DNA of 64,000 bases, from contig NZ_JAUSVX010000001.1 in the NCBI RefSeq assembly GCF_030814995.1, positions 124,001-188,000 on the forward strand, read 5' to 3'. This DNA comes from Labrys wisconsinensis. GTDB taxonomy: Bacteria; Pseudomonadota; Alphaproteobacteria; Rhizobiales; Labraceae. Position 1 is the first letter of the stretch, and each line of letters begins with the position of its first letter. The notes beneath the pieces were generated by a model. The model had not been told where the DNA came from and ran no database searches. It worked only from the letters and a program-made list of their open reading frames with translations. Shown piece after piece: positions 11,332-19,530 of this stretch. Made by a program: the position numbers and the translations under genes.

Positions 11332-11803
11332 GATTTTCCGGGCGGATGCGTCCCAGGGCACCGTCCGAGCGGGCCTTGAGATAGACATAGATGTCGTCGA
11401 GGTAGCACATGACATTGCGGTTCTCGCCGAGCGCCGGCATCACCTTCTCGTTGCCGTTGCCGACGTCCTTCTTCCCCTGGGCGACGGTGGCGATGAAGTC
11501 GCCATATGTCAGGTGCTTCAGCGAATCCACCAGGGGCGGAGCGTAGGTCGACCCCATGCCGTCCGGTCCGTGGCAGACATGGCATTCGGAATGGTAGCGG
11601 CGATAGCCGGAGAACGTGTACCAGTCGACCTTGCCGTCGGGATCGATACGATAGGTCGGGTTGCCGTCGGCATCGGCATATTTGCCGTCCTCGCTGCTGG
11701 CCGGCTTGGTCGGATCGGCCGAGGCCGCCCCGACACTCCAGGCCGCGACACCGGCCATGACGGTGGCGACGGCGAGGCGTCGCATCTGCAGTTTCCAGAA
11801 CAA
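11276..11803 (-). CDS. xoxG: XoxG cytochrome c, electron acceptor of XoxF
   Basis: Periplasmic c-type cytochrome taking electrons from methanol dehydrogenase. It has a signal peptide (RRLAVATVMAGVAAWSVGAASA), one heme site in SECHVCHGPDGMGS, and the extra cysteines in NVMCYLDDIYVYLKAR and ETACMGP seen in the four-cysteine methanol-metabolism cytochromes. A GGGAGG ribosome site is five bases before an in-frame TTG at 11803 but 23 bases before the first ATG (11785), so TTG is preferred (175 residues; 169 from the ATG). It lies 151 bp after xoxF and overlaps xoxJ. Confidence 0.88.
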   Translation of the reverse strand: MFWKLQMRRLAVATVMAGVAAWSVGAASADPTKPASSEDGKYADADGNPTYRIDPDGKVDWYTFSGYRRYHSECHVCHGPDGMGSTYAPPLVDSLKHLTYGDFIATVAQGKKDVGNGNEKVMPALGENRNVMCYLDDIYVYLKARSDGALGRIRPENHDAKPQTAKDNETACMGP

Positions 11804-11954
11804 TACAACCTCCCGCAACGCGGGGCCGGATCGCCGGCGGTCCATCGCCGCCCTGCCAGCCGCCGCTCTCTCGGCGTTATCGAAAAGGGCCGGCACGGCG
11901 GTCGCCCCGCGTGCCGGCCCCATCCTAGGTTTCAGCGACAGTCTCGACGCGCCC

Positions 11955-13757
11955 TCATTCGGGGAGCGTGAAGACGGTGAGCTGACCGCCGAGAGCGGTG
12001 TAGTTGTTGAGGGCCGCATAGCCGCCCACCGCGCCGAGACCGGCGTTGGGGTCGGTGAGGCCCGCCGCCAGGCCGATGCCGGCCCAGCCGCCCACGCCCG
12101 AGAGCACCGCCACGTATTGCTTGCCCTTGTGGGTGTAGGTCATGACGTTGCCGATGATGCCGGACGGGGTCTTGAACTTGTAGAGCTCCTTGCCCGTCTT
12201 GGCGTCGACCGCCTTCAGATAGCCTTCCAGCGTGCCGTAGAACACGATGTCGCCGGCGGTGGCCAGGGCGCCCGACCAGACCGAGAACTGCTCCGGCAGC
12301 GACCAGACGATCTTGCCCTTGGTGGCGTCCCAGGCGATGAAGTTGCCCATGGTGTTGCCGCCGGGGGCCGGATACATCGACAGCGTGGCGCCGACATAGG
12401 GCTGGCCGGGGGTGTAGCTCACCTTGAACGGCTCGTAGTCCATGCACACGTGGTTGGTGGGCACGTAGAACAGGCCGGTCTTCGGCGAATAGGCCGAAGG
12501 CTGCTGGTCCTTGGAGCCGAGGGCCGCCGGGCAGATGCCCTTGGAGTTCACGTCCTCGCCGTTCTGCTCGGTCGAATATTGCGACACGACCAGCGGGCGA
12601 CCATAGGTCTTGCTGTTCTTGTCCATGTCGACCTTGGTGGCCCAGTTCACCGCCGGGTCGTACTTCTCGGCGACGAGCAGCTCGCCCGTCTCGCGGTCGA
12701 GGGTGTAGCCGAAGCCGTTGCGATCGAAGTGGACGAGCAGCTTGCGCTCCTTGCCGTCGATCACCTGGTTGACCAGCGGCACCTCGTTGACGCCGTCATA
12801 GTCCCATTCGTCGTGGGGCGTCATCTGATAGACCCACTTGGCCACGCCCGTGTCGGGATCGCGGGCGAAGATGGTCATAGACCACTTGTTGTCGCCCGGG
12901 CGCTGCTTCGGGTTCCAGGTCGAGGGGTTGCCGGAGCCGTAGTAGAACAGGTTCAGGTCCGGATCGTAGGAATACCAGCCCCAGGTGCAGCCGCCGCCGG
13001 TCTTCCACTGGTCGCCCTGCCAGGTCTTGATCGATGAATCCTTGCCGATGGGCTTGCCGAGATCGGTGGTCTTTTCCGGATCGACCAGGAGCTGGTCGTC
13101 GGTGCCCACCGAATAGGCGCGCCAGGCGAGCTTGCCGGTCTTCATGTCGTAGGCGGTGACGTGGCACTGCACGCCGAACTCGCCGCCGGAGATGCCGACG
13201 ATGACCTTGTCCTTCACCGGCAGCACGGTCGCGGTGTTGGTCTCGCCCTTCTTCGGGTCGCCGTTGACGACGGACCACACCACCTTGCCGTCCTTGGCGT
13301 CGAGGGCGACGACCGTGGTGTCGGCCTGGTGCAGGAACACCTTGCCGTCGGCATAGGCGAGGCCGCGGTTCACGGTGTCGCAGCACATCACCGGAATGAC
13401 GTTGGGATCCTGCTTGGGCTCGTATTTCCAGATGATCCTGCCCTCATTGTCGAGATCGAGGGCGTAGACGATGTTCGGGAAGGGCGTGTGGACATACATC
13501 ACGTTCCCGACCACGAGCGGCGAGCCCTCGTGGCCGCGCAGCACGCCGGTCGAGAACGACCAGGCCACCTGCATCTTGCCGACATTGCCGGCGTTGATCT
13601 GGTCGAGCTTGGAGTAGCGGGTGTTGGCGTAGTCGCCGGTCTGGATCACCCACTGGTTGGGGTCCTCGGTGAGCTTCTTCACCTCGTCGTTCGCACTGGC
13701 CGTCCCACTATAGAACAGGGACCCGAGGATCCCCGCCAAGACCAAGAGTCGTTTCAT
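11955..13757 (-). CDS. xoxF: lanthanide-dependent methanol dehydrogenase XoxF
   Basis: 600-residue PQQ-dependent alcohol dehydrogenase that oxidises methanol in the periplasm. It has a signal peptide (residues 1-22), an eight-bladed propeller, the adjacent-cysteine disulfide MCCDT (C125-C126), metal ligands E193 (GGEFGV) and N277 (GSGNPSTWN), and the key [10 protein letters not shown]: catalytic D319 followed by D321, the extra aspartate that marks rare-earth-using XoxF and is alanine in calcium MxaF. The ATG at 13757 follows GGAGGAAACG. xoxG and xoxJ follow in the same direction. No mxaF or mxaI small-subunit gene is present in the window. Confidence 0.97.
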   Translation of the reverse strand: MKRLLVLAGILGSLFYSGTASANDEVKKLTEDPNQWVIQTGDYANTRYSKLDQINAGNVGKMQVAWSFSTGVLRGHEGSPLVVGNVMYVHTPFPNIVYALDLDNEGRIIWKYEPKQDPNVIPVMCCDTVNRGLAYADGKVFLHQADTTVVALDAKDGKVVWSVVNGDPKKGETNTATVLPVKDKVIVGISGGEFGVQCHVTAYDMKTGKLAWRAYSVGTDDQLLVDPEKTTDLGKPIGKDSSIKTWQGDQWKTGGGCTWGWYSYDPDLNLFYYGSGNPSTWNPKQRPGDNKWSMTIFARDPDTGVAKWVYQMTPHDEWDYDGVNEVPLVNQVIDGKERKLLVHFDRNGFGYTLDRETGELLVAEKYDPAVNWATKVDMDKNSKTYGRPLVVSQYSTEQNGEDVNSKGICPAALGSKDQQPSAYSPKTGLFYVPTNHVCMDYEPFKVSYTPGQPYVGATLSMYPAPGGNTMGNFIAWDATKGKIVWSLPEQFSVWSGALATAGDIVFYGTLEGYLKAVDAKTGKELYKFKTPSGIIGNVMTYTHKGKQYVAVLSGVGGWAGIGLAAGLTDPNAGLGAVGGYAALNNYTALGGQLTVFTLPE

Positions 13758-14130
13758 GAACGTTTCCTCCGAGTGGCTGCGGTCATCCCACCCGGATGGA
13801 TGGCATGCCGAAATGAGCGTTGCTCGTTCGCCTTGGGGATACCTCGTGTCTTCGGCAGCGTGTCACAGCCAGCGATTGCTCTTGAAGCCGAGCGGTGACT
13901 TTCGTCGTTCCGCTGGCTTTCGAACCGGCCCTGCGATCCCCATCACAGAAGCCGTTGAAGCCGAAGATGAAGGGAGTCTAAGCAGAATTTCATGAGAGGC
14001 GCAATAGATTGGAACGATTATGCAAAAATTCCCATCGAACACTCCGTCGCAGGCCACCTATACTGCATCGCGTCAATAATAATAAGTTGCGCCGCAGCAT
14101 CGCCGTTGCCGGCCGCTTGCGGCGCGAAAC
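13758..14130. other. xoxF upstream region without genes
   Basis: 373 bp between the metallo-hydrolase stop and the xoxF start, both on the minus strand. The half near the hydrolase (13975-14090) is clearly more A+T-rich than the neighbourhood and probably holds the xoxF promoter; no unambiguous -35/-10 pair is visible. A G+C dyad at its far end is listed separately. No open frame in it looks genuine. Confidence 0.5.
14089..14125 (-). terminator. possible terminator of the ABC/metallo-hydrolase operon
   Basis: Perfect 8-bp arms GCGCCGCA (14089-14096) and TGCGGCGC (14118-14125) with a 21-base loop that can itself fold. On the minus strand it begins six bases after the hydrolase stop and is followed by the A+T-rich AACTTATTATTATTG. 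The long loop and lack of a pure T run make it a weak call. Confidence 0.35.
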
Positions 14131-15060
14131 CTACTCCCATTCCAGCTCGTGGAAGGCCGCGGTGGCGTTGCGGGCGTTGAAATCGTCGAACAGCGCCCAG
14201 TTGCCGGCTTCCGACCGGGCCGCCTCCCGCACCGCGTCCTGGATGGTCCGCCCGTCCCGGATCATGGCGCGGACGTCGTCGCGCAGCCGCTCGAGATAGC
14301 GCTGCATCGGGACTGCGGCATCGGGCCACGCCATCACGGCCGGACCGTGGCCGGGCACGACGCGGGCGGCAGGCCGCGTCCTGGCCTCGGCGATGTCGGC
14401 CAGCCAGCCCTTCAGGCTGCCGTCGAGCGCCGGCACGTGGCCGGCGAACAGGATGTCGCCGAGGAACCAGGTCCCGGTGCGGCGATCGAGCACGGTGAGG
14501 TCCGAATTGGTGTGGCCGGTCGGCCAGGCCTCCAGCTCGATCGGCCGGTCGCCGAGGTCGAGGGTCATGCGGCCCTCGACCAGCAGGGTCGGGACGACGA
14601 TGCGGGTGCCGGCAAAGGCGTCGTCGCCGATCAGGGCCTTCGTCGCCGCCAGATAGGTTTCCGCCCGCGCCGCCAGGGCGTCCGGCAACGTCTTGTGGCC
14701 GACGAAGCGGGCGCCGGTCTCCAGGAAGGCGGCGTTGCCCAGGAGATGGTCGGGATGGACATGGGTGTCGATGACGTAGCGGATCGGCAGGCTGGTCCTG
14801 GCCCGGATCGCCGCCAGCAGGCGCCGGCCGGCGCGATAGCTGCCGCTCGTATCGATCACGGCGACGCCGTCGCGCCCGACGATGAAGCCGGCATTGCTGA
14901 TGGCGTCGAGATTGGCCGGCGTCGCCAGCTCGTAGGGCCCGGCATGGACGAACACCCCCGCGGCGATCTCGGTGACCGGGAAGGGCTCGACCGCGGCCTC
15001 ACCGCCAGCGGCCGGCGCGGCGGCGAGGAGGAGCAGCAGCGCGAGGATGCGTCCCATCAT
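14131..15060 (-). CDS. metallo-beta-lactamase-fold hydrolase of the quinoprotein-relay / SoxH-related type
   Basis: 309-residue exported protein (signal peptide LALLLLLAAAPAAGGEA) with the zinc motif THVHPDH (H100, H102, D104, H105), a further histidine in WPTGHTNSD, D in LGDILF and H in VVPGHGP, the full metal set of the metallo-beta-lactamase fold. Homologues called quinoprotein relay system zinc metallohydrolases occur with PQQ dehydrogenases; the substrate is unknown. ATG at 15060 overlaps the ABC ATPase stop as ATGA, so it is translationally coupled to an importer. It lies upstream of xoxF on the same strand. Confidence 0.82.
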   Translation of the reverse strand: MMGRILALLLLLAAAPAAGGEAAVEPFPVTEIAAGVFVHAGPYELATPANLDAISNAGFIVGRDGVAVIDTSGSYRAGRRLLAAIRARTSLPIRYVIDTHVHPDHLLGNAAFLETGARFVGHKTLPDALAARAETYLAATKALIGDDAFAGTRIVVPTLLVEGRMTLDLGDRPIELEAWPTGHTNSDLTVLDRRTGTWFLGDILFAGHVPALDGSLKGWLADIAEARTRPAARVVPGHGPAVMAWPDAAVPMQRYLERLRDDVRAMIRDGRTIQDAVREAARSEAGNWALFDDFNARNATAAFHELEWE

Positions 15061-15773
15061 GCCGTCGCCCCCCGTGCCGCAAGCATGGCGCGCTGCGCCT
15101 CGATCCAGGCGGGGCCGCGCTCCGGACGCGCCGCCGCCAGCGCCACCTCCTCGATCACCCGCGTCGGCCGCGGCGCCAGGAAGACCAGGCGGTCGGCGAG
15201 CTCGATCGCCTCGCGCAGATTGTGCGTCACCATCACCACCGTCATGCGGTGGCGGGCGACGGCGGCCATGACAGCCTGGCGCAGCTCGGCCGCGGCACGG
15301 TCGTCGAGCGAGACGAAGGGCTCGTCCAGCACCAGGAGGTCCGGGCCGTTGACGATCGCCCTGACCAGGGAGACGCGGCGGGCGAGGCCCAGCGACAGCT
15401 CGCCGGGATAGCGCCCCCGCCACTCCGCGAGGCCGAAGGCGGCGAAGAGCTCGTCGAGCGGCCGGGCCCGATGCTGGCGCGGCATGCACAGCCGGATGTT
15501 CTCCTCGACGCTGCGCCAGGGCAGCAGGCGCGGCTCCTGGAACACCATGCCGATCCGCAAGGTCGCGGGGTCGGGGACGACGCGCCCCTCATAGGCGCGG
15601 TCGAGCCCGAGCAGGATGCGCAGCGTCGTGGTCTTGCCGCAGCCGGACGGGCCGATCAGGCAGACGAACTCGCCGGGCGCGAGGACCACTCTCAGGCCGC
15701 GCACCGCCTCCACCGCCGTGCCGTCGGGCCGGCGATAGGTCTTGGCGGAAATATCGATCTCAAGCCGCGGCAA
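15057..15773 (-). CDS. ABC transporter ATP-binding protein (nitrate/taurine-type)
   Basis: 238-residue ATPase energising the adjacent importer. Walker A GPSGCGKTT (about residues 42-50), Q-loop VFQEPRLLPW, a divergent signature SLGLARRVS (usual LSGGQ replaced), Walker B LLVLDEPF and the switch H in VTHNLREA are visible. It overlaps the permease gene by 14 bp and the hydrolase gene by 4 bp. The degenerate signature (ELSLGLARR) is common in SsuB/TauB-like subfamilies. Substrate is undetermined. Confidence 0.88.
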   Translation of the reverse strand: MPRLEIDISAKTYRRPDGTAVEAVRGLRVVLAPGEFVCLIGPSGCGKTTTLRILLGLDRAYEGRVVPDPATLRIGMVFQEPRLLPWRSVEENIRLCMPRQHRARPLDELFAAFGLAEWRGRYPGELSLGLARRVSLVRAIVNGPDLLVLDEPFVSLDDRAAAELRQAVMAAVARHRMTVVMVTHNLREAIELADRLVFLAPRPTRVIEEVALAAARPERGPAWIEAQRAMLAARGATA

Positions 15774-16530
15774 GGCGCCACCTGCGGGCCCGCGCTTCCA
15801 GGGGCTGCAGCACCAGGAACTCCACCGCCAGCATCACCGCCATGAAGGCGACGGCATAGCCGAGCACGGCGGTGACGTCGAAGAGCTGGAAATAGACCGA
15901 GATGGCGTAGCCGACCCCGTCGGGGCGGCCGAGCAGCTCGACCAGCAGCACGATCTTCCAGACCAGGGCGAGCCCCGAGCGCGCCGCCGCGGCGAGGAAG
16001 GGCGCGAGCTGCGGCGCCAGCACATGCCGGGCCCAGGTCGCCGGGGAGAACCGGTAGACGCGGGCCATCTCCTCCAGGCCGGGATCGAGCGAGCGGGCGC
16101 CCTCGCGCAGGATCACCACCACGTTCGGGATCTTGTTGAGCGCCACCGCCGTCACCGCCGCGGCCTCGCCGAGGCCGAGCCAGATGTAGCAGAGCACCGC
16201 CACGACCAGCGCCGGGGCGTTGAGCAGGGCCATGAGCCAGGGATCGAAGGCGGTGTTGGCCGCCGGCGAGCGCCCCAGGCCGACGCCGATCGCCGTGCCG
16301 ACCGCCATGGCGACGACAAAGGCCATGACCACCCGCCGCAGGGTAGCGCCGATATTGGCGAGGAGGTCGCCGTGCAGCGCCTCCGCGGCGAGGAACTGCG
16401 CCACCGCCGCCGGCGACGGCAGGGCCCTGCTGGCTGCGAGCACCGCCGCCGCCTGCCACAGCACCAGGAGCGCCAGCAGCGAGCCGGCGCGCATGGCGGC
16501 CTCCAGGCTGCGTCCGTGCCCCTGCGCCAT
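15760..16530 (-). CDS. ABC transporter permease (nitrate/taurine-type)
   Basis: 256-residue inner-membrane protein with about six hydrophobic segments (for example LLALLVLWQAAAVLAAS, VVMAFVVAMAVGTAIGVGL, PALVVAVLCYIWLGLG) and a cytoplasmic coupling segment EMARVYRFSPATWARHVLAP matching the permease EAA-type loop. It begins at the stop of the binding-protein gene (TGATG, one-base overlap) and overlaps the ATPase, so the three are a tight operon. Confidence 0.87.
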   Translation of the reverse strand: MAQGHGRSLEAAMRAGSLLALLVLWQAAAVLAASRALPSPAAVAQFLAAEALHGDLLANIGATLRRVVMAFVVAMAVGTAIGVGLGRSPAANTAFDPWLMALLNAPALVVAVLCYIWLGLGEAAAVTAVALNKIPNVVVILREGARSLDPGLEEMARVYRFSPATWARHVLAPQLAPFLAAAARSGLALVWKIVLLVELLGRPDGVGYAISVYFQLFDVTAVLGYAVAFMAVMLAVEFLVLQPLEARARRWRLAAA

Positions 16531-17513
16531 CAGCCGGCATCCGCATAGAGGCCGGGCGGCAGGCTCCTGGCCGATCCGACCAGCTTCTCCCCGCCGATCT
16601 CGGCCAGCACCGCATAGAGCCTCTGCGCATCGGCCTGCTCCGCGGCGATCGGCCGGTGTGGAATGCCCTCGACGAAGCGTCGGCGCAGCGCCTGGAACGC
16701 GGCCTCGTCCTCCGCCTGCATCAGGGGCCGGATCGCCGTCCAGGCCGCGTCGGCGCCGGCATCGGCGCCGGCGAGCAGCGCCTTGGCCTGCCGCGAGGCG
16801 GCGAGGAAGGCGGCGAGCGCCGCCGGCCGGCCGGCGACGAAGGGCTCGGCGAAGACATAGCCGACCAGCGCCAGCGGCCCGGTGACGCCGAAGCCGCGCG
16901 CCAGCTCGTCCGCCCCGATCAGCCGGCGGAAGCCCTTGGCCTCCAGCCGGGCGCAGAAGTTCCAGTAGAGCAGCGCCGCGTCGAGCTCGCCGGTTTCCAG
17001 CTTCTCCGTCAGCAGCGGCGGCGCGCCGTAGGCGGGCCGCGCCGCGCCGGCGAGGTCGATGCCGGCGGCCCGCCGGGCATGGGCCTGCAGCAGGAGCCAG
17101 CTCTTGTCGAGCGCCCCCCCGGCCACCCCGATCGACCGGCCGGCGAGGTCGGCGACGCCGCGGATCGGCGAGGCCGCCGGCACCATCACCGCCCCTTCCG
17201 TCGCCGAGAACGGCGCATAGAGGATGGCGCGACCCTCCGCGCGCAGGCGGGCGGCGAGCAGGAGGTCGCTGACGATGGCGTCGACCGCGCCCGCCTGGAA
17301 GGCGATGCGGGCGGCGTCGCTGGAGGCGAGCCTGACCGGCTGCACCTCCAGGCCCCGCGCCGCGTCGAAGCCCTGCCGGCGGATGGTCTCGATCTCCCAG
17401 CTGACCGTGCCGAACTGCAGCACGCCGACCCGGACCGGCTGGGCCCCGGCCGCGGCGGCGGGCCCGGCGAGCAGCGCGCCGGCGAGCATCAGCATCTCAC
17501 GTCGTGTCGGCAT
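16530..17513 (-). CDS. ABC transporter substrate-binding protein (NMT1/TauA-like)
   Basis: 327-residue periplasmic protein with a twin-arginine-like or Sec signal (MPTRREMLMLAGALLAGPAAAAGA) and a type 2 binding fold: VRVGVLQFGTVSWEIETIRR, then DAIVSDLLLAARLR and GVAGGALDKSWLLLQAHAR. The family binds small organic or inorganic ions such as taurine, nitrate or thiamine precursors. The ATG at 17513 begins the operon SBP-permease-ATPase-metallo-hydrolase, upstream of xoxF. The linkage to methanol oxidation suggests a substrate or cofactor related to it, which remains an inference. Confidence 0.87.
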   Translation of the reverse strand: MPTRREMLMLAGALLAGPAAAAGAQPVRVGVLQFGTVSWEIETIRRQGFDAARGLEVQPVRLASSDAARIAFQAGAVDAIVSDLLLAARLRAEGRAILYAPFSATEGAVMVPAASPIRGVADLAGRSIGVAGGALDKSWLLLQAHARRAAGIDLAGAARPAYGAPPLLTEKLETGELDAALLYWNFCARLEAKGFRRLIGADELARGFGVTGPLALVGYVFAEPFVAGRPAALAAFLAASRQAKALLAGADAGADAAWTAIRPLMQAEDEAAFQALRRRFVEGIPHRPIAAEQADAQRLYAVLAEIGGEKLVGSARSLPPGLYADAG

Positions 17514-17839
17514 GCCGATCCTCCCGCGCCGGACGTTCCTTCCCTGCGGCCGACGCGAAGACCCCGCGTGAGCCGCACTCCCGCCGGCAACCTAGAGGCT
17601 CGCCGGCGGCGCGGCCCGTGCAATCCAGCCACCCCACCGCGACGAAAAGAAGCATGCGGTCCCGCGAAAAAATTAGAACTATTCTTGACATGCAGTCTGA
17701 ACATCATTTCTCATACTGTCCAGCGTCATTCCGGCGTCAAAGCGGAGGAATGCCACGCACCAAGATCGCGCAAGTCGATCCGGCGTATTCAACAAGCTTT
17801 CAGGCAGATCGCCGGAGGCTTTCGTGGAGAGGGCTCGTT
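17514..17839. other. divergent promoter region between ABC operon and cytochrome c
   Basis: 326 bp between divergently transcribed genes. The left half is G+C-rich leader; the right half (17640-17780) is A+T-richer and holds a candidate promoter toward the cytochrome gene (listed separately). No coding sequence seen. Confidence 0.5.
17685..17714 (+). promoter_or_regulatory. candidate sigma70-type promoter for cytochrome c gene
   Basis: A perfect TTGACA (17685-17690), an 18-base spacer and TCTCAT (17709-17714, four of six matches to TATAAT) lie 125 bp before the cytochrome c start in an A+T-rich pocket. Seen in sequence; activity is not shown. Confidence 0.4.
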
Positions 17840-18226
17840 ATGAAACGTATTGTGTTCGCTGCACTTGCCTTTCTAGCCTTTGAAGGCGCGGCAAGAGCCC
17901 AGGACGTCGCAGCTGGCGAAAAGGTATTCATCAAATGCAAGGCCTGCCATCAAATCGGTGAGACGGCAAAGAATGCAGTAGGCCCCGAATTGAATGGACT
18001 CATCGGACGGCATTCCGGAGCCGTGGATGGGTTCAATTATTCTGCGGGAATGAAGAATTCTAATCTTCAATGGACCGAAGAGAATCTCTCAGAATATCTT
18101 AAGAGCCCGAAACAGAAAGTTCCTGGCAACAAGATGGCCTTCGTCGGCCTGAACAAGCCCGAGGACATCGCCAACGTCCTCGCCTATCTCAAGCAGTTCG
18201 GGCCCGACGGCAAGAAGGCGCCGTAG
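17840..18226 (+). CDS. soluble class I cytochrome c (c2/c550-like)
   Basis: 128-residue periplasmic electron carrier with signal peptide (MKRIVFAALAFLAFEGAARA), heme site CKACH (C33, C36, H37) and a probable axial methionine at M99 (PGNKMAFVGL), the typical mitochondrial/c2-like arrangement. The likely role is passing electrons from XoxG to a terminal oxidase, inferred from its location. ATG at 17840 follows GGAGAGG. The first two thirds use more A/T-ending codons (GAATTGAATGGACTC, TTCAATTATTCT) than the neighbouring genes, while the end returns to G/C-ending codons. Confidence 0.9.
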   Translation: MKRIVFAALAFLAFEGAARAQDVAAGEKVFIKCKACHQIGETAKNAVGPELNGLIGRHSGAVDGFNYSAGMKNSNLQWTEENLSEYLKSPKQKVPGNKMAFVGLNKPEDIANVLAYLKQFGPDGKKAP

Positions 18227-18264
18227 CGCCCGGGACCGTCCGGAGGCTGCCGGCGGGCCGATCG

Positions 18265-19368
18265 TCACGAGCCCCCCCGCCGGGGCAGCGGCGCCGGCGC
18301 GGTGCTGTCGCGCACCACCAGCTCGCCGTGCAGCACCGTCAGCGGCTGGGGCGGGCTCTCGCCGCCGAGCAGGCCGAGCAGGATGCGCGCGCCCGTCGCG
18401 CCGAGGTCGAAGCGCGGCTGGCGGATGGTGGTCAGGGTCGGCTCGACGAAATCGGCGAACTCGATGCCGTCGAAGCCGACGAGCGACACGTCCTGCGGCA
18501 CGCGCACGCCGGCGGCGCGGATCGTCTTCATGAAGGCGATGGCGACCTCGTCCGAGGTGGCGACGACACCGGTCGGGCGCCGCGCCATGGCGAGGAACGC
18601 CTGCCCCGCCTCGACTCCGGCCCGGAAGACGTAATCCCCCTCCAGGCGCACCACGTCCTCCCGCGGCAGGCCCGCCTCGCGGACCGCGGCCTCGAAGCCG
18701 CGATAGCGCCGCACCTCGTTGTAGTTGCCCTTCGGTCCGGCGATGTAGAGCAGCCGGCGATGGCCGAGACCGATGAGGTGGCGCGTCTGCGCCAGCGTGC
18801 ATTCGGTGTCATCGACCACCACGGTCGGCACCTCGGCGACGCCGGTCCCGGCGCAGACCGCCACCACCGGGATGCCGGCCTGCAGGATCGAGCGCCCGTC
18901 GCGCGCCGGCACCGCGGCCGACAGCACGATCGCCCCGTCGAGATGGCCGCCGAAGACGAGGTCGACCAGGTAGTCCTCCTTGCCGTCGACGCTGTCGAGA
19001 TTGCCCATCAGCATGGCATAGCCGGCCGCGGACAGCTCCATGTCGATGCCGTGCAGCACCTCGCTGAAGAAGGGCGGGTTGCGCCGCTTGGGCACCACCA
19101 CCAGGATGGCGCGCGAGCGGCCGGCGCGCAGCTGGCGCGCCGCCGCGTTCGGCGTGTAGTCGAGCACCCGCACGGCCTCGAGCACGCGCAGGCGCGTCGC
19201 CTCCAGCACCCGGTCCGGCGCCGTCAGGGCCCGGCTCACCGTCGCCGTCGAGACGCCGGCGGCCCGCGCCACGTCGGCGATCAGGGCCTTCGCCCGCTCC
19301 GGGCGGGGCCGGCTGCGCCGGCTCTTGCGCCCCTCTCCGCCTCCCCCCTGGCCCGTCGCTGCTGTCAT
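18265..19368 (-). CDS. LacI-family transcriptional regulator of the downstream sugar operon
   Basis: 367-residue repressor-type protein: basic N-terminal extension, LacI HTH and hinge (ALIADVARAAGVSTATVSRA through YTPNAAARQLRAGRS, about residues 28-85), then a periplasmic-binding-like effector domain (AILVVVPKRRNPPFFSEVL, VGFDGIEFADFVEPTLTTIRQP). Start ATG at 19368 was chosen because the longer frame has no support. It is divergent from the CUT1 operon and a perfect LacI-type operator lies in the shared 162-bp gap. It ends 38 bp from the convergent cytochrome c gene. Confidence 0.9.
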   Translation of the reverse strand: MTAATGQGGGGEGRKSRRSRPRPERAKALIADVARAAGVSTATVSRALTAPDRVLEATRLRVLEAVRVLDYTPNAAARQLRAGRSRAILVVVPKRRNPPFFSEVLHGIDMELSAAGYAMLMGNLDSVDGKEDYLVDLVFGGHLDGAIVLSAAVPARDGRSILQAGIPVVAVCAGTGVAEVPTVVVDDTECTLAQTRHLIGLGHRRLLYIAGPKGNYNEVRRYRGFEAAVREAGLPREDVVRLEGDYVFRAGVEAGQAFLAMARRPTGVVATSDEVAIAFMKTIRAAGVRVPQDVSLVGFDGIEFADFVEPTLTTIRQPRFDLGATGARILLGLLGGESPPQPLTVLHGELVVRDSTAPAPLPRRGGS

Positions 19369-19444
19369 GGCGGCCCGATCACGTCCTGCGCCGGGGCGAG
19401 GCCGGGGCGGCCGCAGCCTGCAATCCGGCGTTGCACGAGGCTGC

Positions 19445-19496
19445 TTGACATCGGCCTCGCCCACTTACAATATCGGCCAGCATGCAAACGATTACA
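19445..19496 (+). promoter_or_regulatory. promoter and LacI-type operator of the CUT1 sugar operon
   Basis: TTGACA (19445-19450) is followed by TACAAT (19466-19471, spacing 15) and then TGCAAACGATTACA (19483-19496), which fits the LacI-family dyad TGNAANCGNTTNCA at every fixed position. The operator lies just after the -10 region, where bound repressor would block initiation. It is 35 bp before the binding-protein ATG. Confidence 0.65.
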
Positions 19497-19530
19497 TAAA
19501 AATGCAATGCAATCCTTTGGGAGGATGTCC

